The notes: generated by a model not told the origin, from the sequence alone. 64,000 nt of DNA from Obelidium mucronatum (GCA_025765595.1 JAIVFH010000005.1:1-64000), one strand, 5' to 3'; counted from the first letter of the stretch, positions 35,242 to 52,300 are shown. Program-made: numbers and translations.

Positions 35242-36373
35242 TCACTCTGACTTTTTAAAGATTTTGACATCCGAAATGATGGATTTGTACCACTTTAACT
35301 TCTTTTTCTCAGATGTCGTGTTGACGGTAATGGGCAAGGCCACTCCCGACAACGTTGATGGTGAAGTAGCATCATCAAATGATTCTGTGGACTGGATTGC
35401 ATTTATTGAACTTGCCATGGATTCTGTTCGTGATTTGAGGATTCCCCGAGGTTTGAGTGTGTCACTTGGTCTCCGATGTGAGCCGTCGGCCGAGGATTCC
35501 GAAGATCTGGGCCCATTAAGATACTCTGCTTGCAAGTTCGAGAGTTGGTGTTTTGGGCTACTGGGACTCTTTGGGCTGGATGGTAGGTCTGAATCTATTT
35601 AAAAAGTATTTATCACACAGCTTCAATTAAAAAAAAAGTGCGAACATACTATCCAGGCTTTTCCTATGCACAGTTATGGAGCTTCCAGCCGCTGAGATAA
35701 TCCCCAGCTGCGGTGGATTCGAAGAAAGCGATGCCGACTTCTTTGCCGCCTTCAGCTCTTGCAACTCACTGGAAAGATGTCTGTTCTGTTCAGCTAATGC
35801 TTCAATCTGTTTCTGCATTTGGGCCGCAAGAATCTTGATTTTGTGTAACTCTGTTTCGTGTAACTCTGCGGTGTCCGCGCGCTTGTCTGCGCCATGCGAT
35901 AGCGATGAGCGGATTGAGCCACGCGGCGACAGTCCCATCGTTGCTTCTTTGAACACGCGCGGACTCTGCGGCGCCAGCATGTCCTTGTGCAACGCGAGGT
36001 ATTCCTTTGCATTGACCTTGCGGCGGGAGCTGCTGCCGGGCCGCGCGTTCGAGTCGAGCGACGAGCCGAAGGACGCGGAGGAGCCGAGGTCGTCGCTGCT
36101 GCTGTTGGAGTTGGAGTTGAGAGATTGTTTCGAGTCGTGGGAACCGAAGGAATCCATCGAGTCTTTGGACGCCATTTTGCGGAGAATATCAGCCGCTTTT
36201 GCCTTGCGCAGGAGGAGGGGCGATGCGGTTTTGCTTTCGATACTGAGCGACGCGTTGGATGATTGCGAGTTGGTTGGTGACATTCCATTGTTCAAGTCAA
36301 TTGAGCCACGTAGAATCCTTGCTGAAGTCCTGGCTTCTGCAGATGATTCATCTAACCATACATATTGAATCAT
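35242..36373 (-). CDS. Unrecognised Ser-rich protein with coiled coil
   Basis: Two exons, 35650-36373 and 35242-35594, join across a 55 nt intron with intact frame to give 358 aa. The first half is Ser/Asn-rich (SNSNSSSDDLGSSASFGSS) with a block LLRKAKAADILRKMASKDS. Residues around 175-210 form a predicted coiled coil (ELHKIKILAAQMQKQIEALAEQNRHLSSEL). The second exon contains SPSSPKHQLSNLQAEYLNG and PRGILKSR and ends KKKLKWYKSIISDVKIFKKSE. Many SP and RS sites suggest phosphorylation, perhaps on the cytoskeleton, but no family is recognised. ATG 36373 is the first in frame, and an upstream exon cannot be excluded. Confidence 0.7.
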
Positions 36374-36644
36374 TCTTTAAGTAAAAGGATGTTATAGGCC
36401 CGGTTGGAATTGGATTATCGTACCAGGAGCAGTTGATGCAACCGCAATACCACTCATTGTTCGAATTTCTCAAATACTGACGAGAAATACTGGATTCATC
36501 AACAATGATACGCTTTATATAACGCCGCCATTTGAGCTGGTAAAATGTTGCAAAACATAACATTATTTTTTCAATGCGTCTTTGAATATTCTCAACCCAA
36601 TCAAACCCCACACGTCAAAACACGTGTTGAAAAACCAACTCAAA

Positions 36645-38296
36645 ATGAGACCCACATCCGACTCATCAAAGACCGTTAGCTTCTCAGGAAGCAGAAGAAG
36701 CGTCCCCGTCGCGCAGCACCCATTTACCATCTTTCCTTATGAAGTGTGGGTGCTGATTCTCAAGTACCTGAGACTCAACGACTGTTTTGCTCTCAAAAAC
36801 TTGTGTTCGGCTTTTGAAGCTGTTCATGCGGATTTACTCGCTGTCATGCGTTCCTGCGAGCCCATCAGCTCACTGAGAGCGTTTGCCTGGCAAAGTGAGG
36901 CGAAGGCGGATGACTTGTTGATTCATAGACATGTCGATGCTTTTGTCCGTGGAGGATTGGGACCAGAGCCAGAACGGTATACCGATGGTATTTGTACATT
37001 CTTTTTAATCTGGTTTTTTTGTTCTTCTGATGATGGGGTTTGGGCATTTGACACTTTGTGTTTTATAGTCTTTGCTGAATGGGAGCATTATGATAGCACA
37101 CTTCAAGGACTAGAACTCTTCGAGCTAAGGGATACTTGGTTAAGAAAAGCGGGTGGAGCTAAAGGTACTTTTACCGTCAATTAATCACTCGAAACGCCTA
37201 TAAAGAAATCGATTCAACAGGCCGCAGCCATTCTAGGGATCACGCTGAATGGGAAGGGGCATATCTGAGAATGCTCAAAGAACTCAAACGCGATCTGTCG
37301 AAAGTGTGGGCTATGCATGGAAAGCTGTTCCCCTTCACGAAAGCCGAAAATGCGGCTTGGAAAGAAGCCAAGGCGATTCGCACTGGAACCGGAACGGGCA
37401 GCAGAGCCGGAACGCGGAAGGGTTCGTCGTCTTCATCCGTGTCTGTTCCGGTGGTTGAAGCATTCGACTCGGACTCGGACGCCGCGGACGCGTGCGCCTC
37501 CCGCAAGACAAAGAGCCGGCGGCGTGCAACAAGCCGCGCAAGCAGCCGCCACTCGCACTCGGACGCCGCCGCCGACGCCAAGCCGCCGCCGTCGCCGTCG
37601 CCGGGAGGCCACGGCCGCCGGCGCGCCAAGCCGTGTGCGACGCAGGCCGGTGTAACGCAGGCCGGTGTAACGCAGGCCGGTGTAACGCAGCCCTGTGTAA
37701 CCCCCGCGCTGTCGGCAAGCCATCCCACGCCGGCGCTGCTGCTGTCGCCGTCGCCGGTGCTTGGCGCGTCGCCGTGTCTGCTGTCGACATCTTCGCCGCA
37801 GCCGCGGTCCATTCTGCGCAAGTCTTTCTTCAACATGAGCGAAATCGCGAATCTGGCTCCCCCCTTCAGTCTCGACGCTGCCGACGAGGACCCCCTTCAT
37901 CACAATGACAAAACACAAAAGACTGTGCCACTCTCAACCACAAGCTCCCACCAACCACAAAGGCAAATGTCAGATTCGAGTCCGTTTTTCGAAATGGATG
38001 TTGAGTGGAAGAGTCCAATGCTGAATCCATCTCCTTGTATGGCGAATCCAAGAGTGGATTCCACAAGCTCGTGTCTTAGCTTCAGCAGTACCACTGTCGG
38101 AACAGAAACTCCACCTCCTCTTTCTAGGCGGCAGCTGCGACTCCTCAAGAAACAAAGTTTAGGCGGCTTGGACGTTCATCCGAACGCGTTTTTGCAATCA
38201 TCTCCTTCTGGTTTTGGAAAACCTGTGACTGTTGTTACAACAGACGACATTCTGTCTCCAACGTTTACACTTTTTGAAGAACTCAAATTGAATTGA
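36645..38296 (+). CDS. F-box protein with long disordered tail
   Basis: Three exons (36645-36987, 37069-37164, 37221-38296) join cleanly to 504 aa. Residues 27-60 form an F-box (FTIFPYEVWVLILKYLRLND). A helical middle part follows (FAEWEHYDSTLQGLELFELRDTWLRKAG, then AEWEGAYLRMLKELKRDLSKVWAMHG). The rest is Ser/Pro/Arg-rich with very GC-rich DNA around 37440-37800, including four copies of a 15 bp repeat (37640-37700) that encodes VTQAG three times and VTQPC once. By family it would bind Skp1 in an SCF ligase. A CACGTG box lies at 36621, 19 bp before the ATG. Confidence 0.78.
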
Positions 38297-38304
38297 TTTG
38301 TTAT

Positions 38305-39061
38305 TCATAACGCTTTTGGCATATAACGCTCCACTACAACCGGAGCACCAGGAACTAACCGCTCAGCCAACACCTGATACACTTGCCAAGATGCCACAAC
38401 ATCAGCCGCCGCATATTGTGCCATTTTAGGATTCAGGACTTTTGTTTCCCAATTCCCCATCCGCAAACTATCCGATTTATCCAGAACGCGACCCAAAAGC
38501 ACACTTGAAAGGTGGTTCAGCGAAGGATTCTGGAGATTTCCTGTCTTTGCATGACGCACAAGATGCTCTGGACACGCCACTTTCGCAAGTCGCATGAGTT
38601 CAATGTATCCGTTCATGCAGAGTCCATAGTCTCTAAAACATGTTGTTTTTTGTATTATTGAAGTGATGCGGTTAGTTCAATGTGTCCGCTTTTTTTTCAG
38701 ACTTTCGGACAAGTCCAAAAAAAAAAAAACGAAACCTGAACAGCTTTCCAGCATCGCCATGAATATTCAACCCCACTTTAACAACATTCTCATCATGAAG
38801 CAACTCGCAAAGCTCAGGTGGAACTGGGTTCTTGAATCCGTCTGTCAACAGGTTTAACCGAAACAGACCCACAGTGTGACCATTGTACACTTGAAGCATG
38901 GATGTCTTTCGCTGGCTTACTCCGCGTCTCTTTATAACATTCCACTCTGCGTCGATGGCCACGAGTGGTCCGCTGCACTGTTTGAGTGTGTGGCCGACGG
39001 TTTTGATGGAGTTGCACATGAGTATTGTTTTGTTGAGGAGAAGGGCATCTGCTGATTGCAT
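38305..39061 (-). CDS. 3'-5' exonuclease domain protein (WRN-like DEDDy)
   Basis: Two exons, 38736-39061 and 38305-38632, give 217 aa and join as KLFR-DYGLCMNG. The Exo I motif is VAIDAEW (Asp and Glu metal ligands). Exo II has the Asp in GLNIHGDAGKL. Exo III is KVLNPKMAQYAAADVVAS with the Tyr and Asp of the DEDDy class. The length matches a free-standing WRN-exo/RNase D-like domain without helicase or HRDC. Its role in DNA or RNA end processing cannot be decided. The stop is only 8 bp from the stop of the convergent F-box gene, so the 3' UTRs must overlap. Confidence 0.9.
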
Positions 39062-39396
39062 TTTCCAAAATGGTTTTGTTTTGATTCTATTTTTTGATTT
39101 TCTTTATTCAAAGTAATTCTTTACATAACAACCTGTGTGAATATATTAATATTCTCTGTATTTGTTTGGCACGAAAGACAGAAGTAAAACGCCATCTCTT
39201 AATGGAGGGTGTACGACAGTCCTGCCCCACCATATTACAAATCAGCGTATTGTAATCCAAAACGCGTTAACCAAGTGTGGTCAAGACGGTGATGAGTCAG
39301 CTGTGCTGTGTATTTCGAACCAAGATTTCAAATGAAGTGGATATAAAAAAAGCCGTCAAAGCCCTAACTTTCTCCCATACAACACTCAGAACAAGA

Positions 39397-40449
39397 ATGA
39401 CAAGAATCATCAATCACTTCCCTGCGGAGCCTCTGGTGCGCCAGGCACAGATCGGGTACGGCGCTATGGGTCTTTCCCAGTCGTATGGGCCAGCCGATAA
39501 AGAAGAGAGCTTCGCAGTCCTAGACCGCCTCCTCGAACTCAAGGCTGCCTTCATCGACACCGCCGATGTATATGGAACCGACGGACACAACGAGAAGTTG
39601 ATTGGCGAATGGCTGAAGCGAGCTGGCCCCAAAGCAAGAGAGAATGTTTTTCTGTGTACAAAGTTCGGCTTCAAGTCTCTTGATCCAATCGTTATTTGCG
39701 GAAGTAAAGAATACGTCAAGCAAGCATGTGAAGCGTCTCTGAAGCGGCTGCAGGTGGACACGATTGATTTGTACTACCAACATCGAGTGGATCCAAGCAC
39801 TCCCATTGAAGAGACTGTTTCGGCGATGGCTGAACTGGTCAGTGAGGGAAAAGTGCGATACTTGGGTCTTTCGGAGTGTAGCGCAGAGACTATCCGCCGA
39901 GCTCACAAGATTCATCCTATTGCAGCAGTTCAAGTCGAGTATTCCCCATGGACCACGGACATTGAACACAATGGAATCCTTTCCACGTGCCAGGAATTGG
40001 GGATCACGATCGTTGCCTTCTCGCCGCTTGGTCGCGGGTTCCTGACAGGCCAGTACAAGTCAGTGGATGACTTTGACGCGACCGATGCACGCAGAAACAT
40101 GCCTCGGTTCCAGGGCGACGCGTTCGCGCAGAACCTGAAGCTTGTCGAGGCGCTGCAGGCGATCGCCTCGCGCAAGGGCGTGACTGTCGCGCAGCTGACG
40201 CTTGCCTGGGTTGTTGCCCAGGCGCCCAACGTGATTCCGATTCCCGGCACGAAGAAGGACGCCGTGAGTCGCCAGCGCTTACTAATCGCTTACTAACCGC
40301 TTACTCATCAGCGCCTCGTGGAAAACCTCGGCGCGCGCCAAGTCGCGCTGACTCCGACTGAAAACGAAGATGTGCGCAAGGTGCTGGACGCGATTCCCGC
40401 CGTCGGAGAGCGGTACGCACCAAAGTTCCTGGCCCTGTCGAACATCTGA
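39397..40449 (+). CDS. Aldo-keto reductase, AKR8/AKR13 type
   Basis: Two exons (39397-40263, 40312-40449) with a 48 nt intron encode 334 aa with intact frame. The start [13 protein letters not shown] is typical of the AKR13/pyridoxal reductase-like group. The tetrad is visible: FIDTADVYG (Asp, Tyr), CTKFG (Lys) and YYQHRVDP (His). Later blocks are [41 protein letters not shown] and the cofactor block IPIPGTKK. It belongs to a different subfamily from the two reductases at 31123 and 43692. GC content is high in the last third of exon 1. The substrate is unknown, and quinones or pyridoxal are typical for relatives. Confidence 0.93.
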
Positions 40450-40532
40450 GTGGTTGTCAAGAAATAAAACAAATAATTAAAAAGTTAAAATTAACTTAAT
40501 TAAATTTCGTCCGAAATTACACGCACAATAAA

Positions 40533-40917
40533 ATGCTCTCTGCTGCCAACAAAGTCCGACCACTTCCTCCAAAGACATCAGTCGAAGAAGAGTATGACGA
40601 GGACGATGATGAGGCAATCAAGATTGACTCTATTCTGTAAGCGCTTAGTTTGAATTCTCCCAGCACCCAACAACACTTCGACTTTTCGAATTCTAAAAGA
40701 CCGCTAACATACCAATAGACCCTCGCTGCTTGAGCAAATGGACCCTGCGGAAGACACCGCGTGCCTCGAGGAAGCCATGCAAGGAATTAAGAGACTCGAA
40801 AAGTTACGAACCCAACAACAAACCGACGCGCACGACGCCATCAAAAGTAAAATTGGAGCAACATGCAACAAATTCCAACATTCTAATCAAATTCCTTTTT
40901 TCTTTTTCTTTTTCTTT

Positions 40918-40960
<43 letters not shown>

Positions 40961-41586
40961 AAAAAACCAAGAACTAAGTCGCGAATTGGACGCTGCTAAA
41001 CGGGCTGCAGCGGATGTCGACGCGGCAAGCGACGCCATGAAAATTGAAAACGATGCGCGAATTGCACAACTTGGTTTGTCCACTTTCCTTCTTCTTCAAT
41101 GTGTGTTTATTTTTAACGGCGCAAGAAACAGAGCAGGAAAAGTACGCGATCGGCAAAAAGATGCACGATGATGAAAAGTCGGTTGCAAATCTGGACGCCA
41201 GAAAACGAGAACTGCTCGCACAATTGGAAGAGCTGACCGCGAATGAAGAAGCGGAGGCTGCACGACCACCAGATGAATCGGAGTATGTTTCTCCGTTTAG
41301 GTTTTTTTGTTCGTTCGCTTACATGTATTTTAAAAGACTGAAGCTCTCAATCTACCAAAATTTGGGTCTTGAATTAGTATATGAGGACGGAAAGGTGGCC
41401 AGATGTCATGTCTGTGAGTATTCTCTTTTTTTTCAATTCCACTATTAATATACCAAAACACTCATTCTCACACCATCCTTTTCGTAAGTGTCAACAACAA
41501 AGCAAGATATTACAACGCTTGAAATGACAGACGTCAAATATTCAAACTTTTTCTACGCTAACGTTTTGTGGGATATGTGTTCATGA
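40533..41586 (+). CDS. SPC24: Kinetochore protein Spc24 (NDC80 complex)
   Basis: Six short exons fit perfectly: 40533-40636, 40719-40846, 40972-41073, 41126-41282, 41337-41413 and 41489-41586, for 221 aa. The N-terminus is acidic (EEEYDEDDDEAIKIDSIL). Residues about 70-140 form a coiled coil (RELDAAKRAAADVDAASDA and KRELLAQLEELTANEE). The C-terminal globular domain has the family pattern LKLSIYQNLGLELVYEDGKVARC and ends with NFFYANVLW, matching the conserved FFYAN-x-LW of Spc24. The protein links Ndc80 to the inner kinetochore. Intron 2 contains about 40 consecutive T's before its acceptor. The assignment rests on C-terminal motif and architecture, since Spc24 diverges fast. Confidence 0.82.
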
Positions 41587-41651
41587 GGAAACGTAGACAC
41601 ATGTTTCTGAATTCTGTGTCTGACAAAGACAGATAATAATATTTATGATGG

Positions 41652-41659
41652 TATAAATA
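41652..41659 (+). promoter_or_regulatory. TATA box of the permease gene
   Basis: TATAAATA lies 55 bp upstream of ATG 41714, followed by a pyrimidine-rich leader. An AGATAA element at 41631 just upstream could bind a GATA factor of the nitrogen-control type. Confidence 0.6.
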
Positions 41660-41713
41660 GAACACACTCCACTTCCCCGCTTTTATGTTAAGCGAAAAAA
41701 AATCAGTCTCAGA

Positions 41714-43477
41714 ATGAGTGTTCAGCAACAAGCCCAAGATGAGCTGATTCTCGCTCAGCTTGGATACAAGCAGGAGCTCAAGCGCGAACTTTCCTCGTTC
41801 ACCAACTATGGAGTTGCTCTCTCAACCATCTGTATCTGTTCAGGCCTGACTTCGTTGTTCGGCTTTGGCTTGATCACAGGAGGTCCAGCCCTGATGACAT
41901 GGGGTTGGATCGTTGTGGCATTCTTTACCATGTTGGTGGGGCTAGCAATGGCTGAAATTTGTTCAGCTTTTCCTACAAGTGGTGGTCTTTACTATTGGGC
42001 TGCTCGACTTTCAAAGCCCGAGCATAAGGCATTTGCTTCCTGGTTTGTGTGATTAGACTGTCTTGACTTTTTTTAAGTGCTCCGATTGTGTTTTAAGTAC
42101 TGAGCTAAACTTATTCTTCAGGATGACTGGCTGGTTCAATCTGCTTGGGCAAGTTGCTGTGACGGCGGGTGTTGTGTTTGGTCTCTCCCTCATGATTGGT
42201 GCCACCGTATCTATTGCATCAGATGTGAGCAGATTAATTTTACGACTCGGATGCCCTTAATTTAAAATGCTCCTTATTTTTTTGTAGTTGACGTATACAC
42301 CAACTCCTGGAGTTATTGTTGCGATCCATATTGTCATTGCCGTTACGATCGGAATTGCAAACTCGTTAGGCCCTAAGTTCATGGCCAATGTCATGTTTCT
42401 CTCAACAATTTGGCAAGTCTTTACGCCGTTTCTGATTGTTGTTGTTGTGCTTGCAAAGGCACCCACGAAGCAGACGGCCTCTTTCGTGTTCACGGACTAT
42501 GAGAATGGAACTGGAATCGATTCTGTCGCTTGGGTGGTTCTCGTCGGTTTGTTAACGGTCAGTTTTTCTTGAAACTGATTGGTTTGGAATCTGTCCTGAA
42601 AATGATGGTCCACAGGCACAATTCACATTTACTGGTTACGACAGCTCTGCCCACATGACTGAGGAGACAAAACGCGCTGATGTTCGCTGGCCCAGTCGGA
42701 ATTGTTCTTGCAATTGGAATGTCCACAATCACTGGTTTCCTGTTTATTGTTGGTCTCTTATTTGCCATGCAGGATTATGAAGGAACAATCACAACAGCCA
42801 CCGGTTTACCCATGGCCCAAATCATTCTCGATGCAACAGACAAGAATACTGCTATCGCGCTGATGATTGTAAACTGCATTTGCTGCTGGTTCTGCAGCTA
42901 CTCCTGCCTTCTTGCCAACTCTCGTGTTATTTACGCGTTTAGCAGAGACGGCGCCATGCCGTTCTCTAATCTCTGGCATCAAATCCATCCAAAGTTGCAG
43001 ATTCCATTCAACGCAAACTGGCTCGCCTGTGTCTTGTACTCTCTCCTCGCAATCCCATACCTGGGAAACCCAACCGCCTTCACAGCAATCACCTCAATCG
43101 CAACCATAGGTCTCTACATCTCATACGGAATACCAATCGCTTGTAAACTCATGAATCCTCATTTATTTGAGAAACCGGGACCTTTTAACCTCGGAAAGTT
43201 CAGTAAGATTGTTGGGGTTATTTCTTTAATTTGGATTTGTGCCATTACGGTTCTTTTCGTCCTTCCAACTTCGATGCCTGTGACAGCCAGGAATATGAAC
43301 TATGCTTGTGTGTTGGTTGGGGCTGTTGGATTTGGAGCGTTTTTTACATTTATCTTGTCGGCGCGTCATTGGTTTAAAGGACCAGTCACAAATGTCACGG
43401 ATGGCACTGGGGTAAACAATGCCAGTAATGCAACTGTTGTGAATGTTTCCAAGGGTGAATTTTTGCCTTCTGCTTGA
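41714..43477 (+). CDS. Amino acid/GABA permease (APC superfamily, UGA4-like)
   Basis: Four exons (41714-42042, 42122-42224, 42288-42557, 42616-43477) encode a 12-TM amino acid-polyamine-organocation transporter. Family blocks are GLTSLFGFGLITGGPALMTW in TM1, SAFPTSGGLYYWAA, SWMTGWFNLLGQ across intron 1, FTGYDSSAHMTEETK, and ANSRVIYAFSRDGAMPFS. These match fungal GABA/choline/biotin-intermediate permeases of the Uga4/Bio5/Hnm1 group. An extra base near 42685 shifts the frame between EETKRAD and AGPVGI, and every other junction is sound. The TATA box and a GATA-like site upstream suggest regulated expression, perhaps by nitrogen. The substrate cannot be fixed from sequence. Confidence 0.9.
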
Positions 43478-43691
43478 AAGTAAATCTTAAGTATCATTAA
43501 AATAAAACCTGCTCTTTCGTGTTTGTACGAAGTTGCCACTTTTCGATTGACCATAGAATTATGAAATAAATAGAGCATCGTTGCGTCAATTAATAGTGAG
43601 AAATCATGTTCTGATGTTTGCACGTGGGTAATTCGCCATTCGACCTTGTTGAAAGGAGAGGCCGCGTTTGAAATCAACTGGAGAAAAAGAA

Positions 43692-44727
43692 ATGAGCCAC
43701 ACCTTGACCACTCTTTCCAACGGCATCCAAGTCCCAAAACTTGCTTACGGAACCGGAACAAAGTGGTTCCGCCGTTCCAATGGCTCGGAAGCAGAAACTG
43801 GTGCCATCAACCAGGAACTTGTTGACTCTCTCCTAGCCGCTTTGCGTTCCGGTTTCACCCACATTGATACTGCCGAAAGTGTACGGAACAGAAGGAAGAA
43901 GTTGGAATTGCTCTGGCTCAGTATTTGAAGGAGACCGGGAAGCCGAGAAGCTCTGTCTTTATCACAACAAAGGTATTGATTTGCTGTCATTGCTGCCAGT
44001 AAGCGATTCTTGAATCATTTTAATTGCACGCAGCTCTCAGCACCACCAAAGAATGTAAGACAATCTATTGCGAACTCCTTGAAAAGATTGGGACCAGCTA
44101 TCGAAGGCTACGTGGATCTCTACCTCATCCACTCTCCGTTTTGGGATTACTCCTCTGCTGAGTCTACTTTGACAATGAAGCAAGTCTGGTCCGAAATGGA
44201 GGCTTTAGGTCAATGAAACGAAGCAGGTTCGCGCAATTGGCGTCTCGAAACTGGAGGATTCAAGACTTTCAGGCTCTTCAAGCCACCAACCCAAGTCTCC
44301 CTCCAACAGTAAACCAAATTGAATTTCCACGCGTATTACCAAAACCCAAAATTGCATCAGCACTTGACTTCCGTGAATGCAAACGTTGTAACTGCAGCCT
44401 ACGGCCCATTGCAGCCGTTAATCAATTTTTTCCGATAAGGGGACCGTTCAAGATGTGGTTAATAGAATTGCAGCTTCCAAAGGCACTGGGGTTACTGGAA
44501 GCCAGGTTCTCTTGGCGTGGGGTTGGGCGGTCGGTACCATTCAAGTTACCACTAGTTCCAAGCTTGAAAGATTGAAGGAAGCAGTGGGTGCCTTGGATGT
44601 GGTTTTGACACCTGCAGAAGTTTCGGAAATAACGAATGCCGGAAGCTCAGTCACTGCTAGGAAGTTTTGGGGTGATAAAGCGGCCTTGTTTGATGACTTG
44701 AACCAACCAGCTTCAAGAATAAATTAG
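43692..44727 (+). CDS. Aldo-keto reductase, paralogue of the 31123 gene
   Basis: It starts with the same motif as the 31123 paralogue (GIQVPKLAYGTGTKW) and shares its layout, including the intron after FITTK (near 43974-44033). Asp and Tyr (FTHIDTAE, then YGTE after a shift), Lys (FITTK) and His (YLIHSPFWDY) are recognisable. At least five extra bases break the frame (near 43879, 43894, 44208, 44250 and in 44320-44450). The C-terminal part (GSQVLLAWGWAVGTIQVTTSS) is clean. Expected length is about 320 aa. Because breaks are all single insertions in an otherwise conserved protein, poor sequence is more likely than a pseudogene, though decay is possible. Confidence 0.8.
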
Positions 44728-44760
44728 TTGAATATTGATATATTGTGCATTGTATTCAGT

Positions 44761-49161
<4,401 letters not shown>

Positions 49162-49303
49162 TTCAGCAGAATGATAACAAGGATGCCTGACAGTCTATCG
49201 CACGGGTGGGCAGCGAGCGTGCGGATTGCGAAGTTGCCATTTGAAATAGCAATTACAAAGGGTCGTAAAATCAGAAACAATAATCAGATTAAAGAATAAC
49301 GAA

Positions 49304-52300
49304 TCACGCCAACACAGTCGCTCCAACCGCCTCGTCAATATCCAAGTCACCAAATCGTTTTCCAGCCAACCTTTTCAGCAGAGCCGACATGTCCGGTCCT
49401 GTCTCGTTGACGAGATCCGTAAAAATCGATTCAGGATTTTTCAGCAACACATCTGGATGGTCGTATTCAGAAGCCTCTCCGTCTTTCAGCACCAAAACGC
49501 GATCGTAGTCAATAATCGTCAATAACCTGTGCGCGACACACAGAATCGTGCATTCCGAGAAAGAAGAACGAAGCGCTTTCTGAATCGCTGCATCGGTTTT
49601 GATGTCAACACTGGCAGTCGCTTCATCGATCAAAAGAATTTTTGGCTTGATCAGCATGGCACGAGCAAGACACAACAACTGCCGTTGCCCAACAGACAAA
49701 TTCTCTCCATTTTCTTGAACGACGGAATCCAATTTTTCGTCCAATGAAGAAACGTATTCCTTGAGACTTGCGTGTTCGAGAACAGTCCAAACCGCATTGT
49801 CATCATGGGCGTTGAGCGGATCTACATTAGACCTGATAGTTCCCTGCACCAAAAGATTAATATCAACTTAACTTCAAGAACCTGAAATAGAGCACTACCT
49901 GAAAAAGAATTGGAGCTTGAGGAATAATGGACAAACTCGTTCTCAACTGCCTCAGTCCAACGGTTGCCAAATCGACTCCATCGATGCTGATCGATCCAGC
50001 ACTCAACTCTACCAATCGATATAATGCAGAGATAATTGAGCTCTTTCCTGCGCCGGTTCGACCAACAATGCCAATCTTTTCACCACCCTTTACTTCCAAT
50101 GTGAGGTTCTTGAGAACTGGAGGCAAGTCTGGTCGGTATCTCATTTCAGCGTTGTTGAAAGATATGGACCCAGTTTCAGGCCATTGTGGGCGAGGCGGTG
50201 CCAAATCCATTGCTGCTTCTGACGGGATATTCTTGTGGTAGTGATCCAACCGCTCAACACTGTTCATTCGACCTTCTCCCTCAGACAATAAGTGCATCAT
50301 TATATTGATAGAGAAGGCCAGATTGAGAGTGTATCCAATACTTAAACCCAAAAGGAATGGAGAAATTCCGAAACCAACACCCATCGTAGAAACAGCTAAG
50401 CAAATAACGGCCACAAAAACTTCAGCCTATTGGAAGAGATTTAACATATTTTTTTAAAAGGATTTTGGAACTAACCCGCATGGACACCCAAACGTTCACA
50501 AAATAGCGCAAAATTGTTGGTCGATTGACTGAATCGATCAATCTTTCATTTTCAGTAACGAATTGATCGGATGCACGGAATGCTCGAATTGTTGCCAGTC
50601 CATTGAATGACTCTGCACAGTTTGAAAAGAAGGGAGAACGAGACAAGTTTTCCAGCCTCTTTAGCTCGCGCGAAGCATTTCTATAGAATTGCTGGATGTA
50701 GTAATATGCAGGCGCAACCAGAATGACAACAATCAAGACAGTGGGAACAGCATATGCAATTAAACCAAGGATACACAAAAGACCGGCACCAAGATTAAGA
50801 ATTCCACGCAAGTTCATCACAAGCCATCGATCACATTCCGCAATGTCTCGCGAAAAGCGATTAACAATACGTCCAAGAGGGTTCGTGTCAAAGAAAGACA
50901 TGGGCGCACGCCCAATGCTGAGAAGGGCGTTGGTGTGCAGATTTCTCGCACCGAGGATACCAGTTCGTGCAACAATGAAAGCAAGCACCACTAAAAACAG
51001 ATAAATCGGGCGAAACAGAGAAGTTTGAGGTGACTTACTTGTCAGAAGGGCTTGGGCAATACCAAGAAACGCGTAAATTCCGATGTAAAACTCATTGGTT
51101 CTACCAAACTCATTGGCAGACCACCAAATTAACCAATAATCACCAATCAGACGAGCAACATTGATGGCGACTGCTACCACAAAAATTCCAAGCCACGGTA
51201 CAATACCGCCGGACAAATTCACGTATGTCTTGTAGTGATAAAACGTCACAGCTCCTTCAAGCCGCTTCTTCCACCATCATAACTGTTTTCGGCACTGTCG
51301 AATTTTCCAATTCGTCTTCAAGAATAACTTCTGGCTTTTTCCGAACGGATTTAAGAACGGCAGTGGGTTGGATTTCATCGGTATCATCGTTCGAATGTGC
51401 GATTCCATACTCATTTACTAACTTCGACAGACCGCCATTTCTTTGCATCAGGTCAGAGTACGAACCAACTTCCAAAATTCTCCCATGCTCCATATAGATA
51501 ATCATATCGACCTTGTATGATGTTTAAGCTATGAATTATATTGACGTTTAAGCATCCTCACTTGTGATAGAAGATTCAATTGGTGCGTAACAAGTACAAC
51601 CGTCTTTCCAGCGCAATTTTCCTTGATTCCAATTTCGAAAATATGACGTCCGACATGAGAATCTACAGCAGCCAAAGGATCGTCAAGGAATAAGATGTCT
51701 GCGTCTGCATACATAGTTCTCGCCAAGTTCACACGGGCGACTTGCCCACCAGATAACTTGATGCAAGTATCGGTTCAAATAGAAGCTTTGAAATTTTAGG
51801 GGACCGAGTTTATAATACCTGGACACCACGCTCGCCGACTTCTGTCAATTCTCCATTGGGGAAATTAAGAATATCCTTTATCAAGCGAGCATGCACGAAT
51901 AACGGAGTCGTATCTGCTGCGGTTCATCTCGGCTCCGAAGAGAACGTTTGCTTGTAAGGTGGAATTTTGAAGCCACCCTTGTTGACTGGCATATGCCACC
52001 TTCCCATTCATCGAAGTGGCTCCTGATACATTTTTCATCTCACCAAGCAAAGCCTGTACCAACGATGATTTCCCTGCACCAACTGCGCCAACAACAGCCA
52101 CCAATGCACCCTTTGGTATTTCGAACGTGATATTCTGCAAGAAAGCCGCCTTTTCTTCACATGGAAGATCAATCAAAGTTTGTTCTGAATCGGCTTTCAA
52201 AAATGGAGCCTCTTTTGGTTTCTCACTTTCCTTTCCATCCTCATCAGTGGTCCCACGCCAGTCATCCCACATAAAAGAGGCATCTTTAGCTACAATAGCA

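Noticed and set aside
35676..36368. 230-codon plus-strand frame
   Set aside because: It is antisense to the two-exon Ser-rich protein, whose splice join and intact second exon give better support for the minus strand.
40914..40959. Poly-T run as the tail of a retroposed element
   Set aside because: It lies inside SPC24 intron 2 directly before the acceptor. No target-site duplication or element body is visible, so an expanded pyrimidine tract is simpler.
43692..44727. Second aldo-keto reductase as a pseudogene
   Set aside because: All breaks that could be placed are single inserted bases in a protein with conserved catalytic residues, the same pattern as in essential genes nearby.
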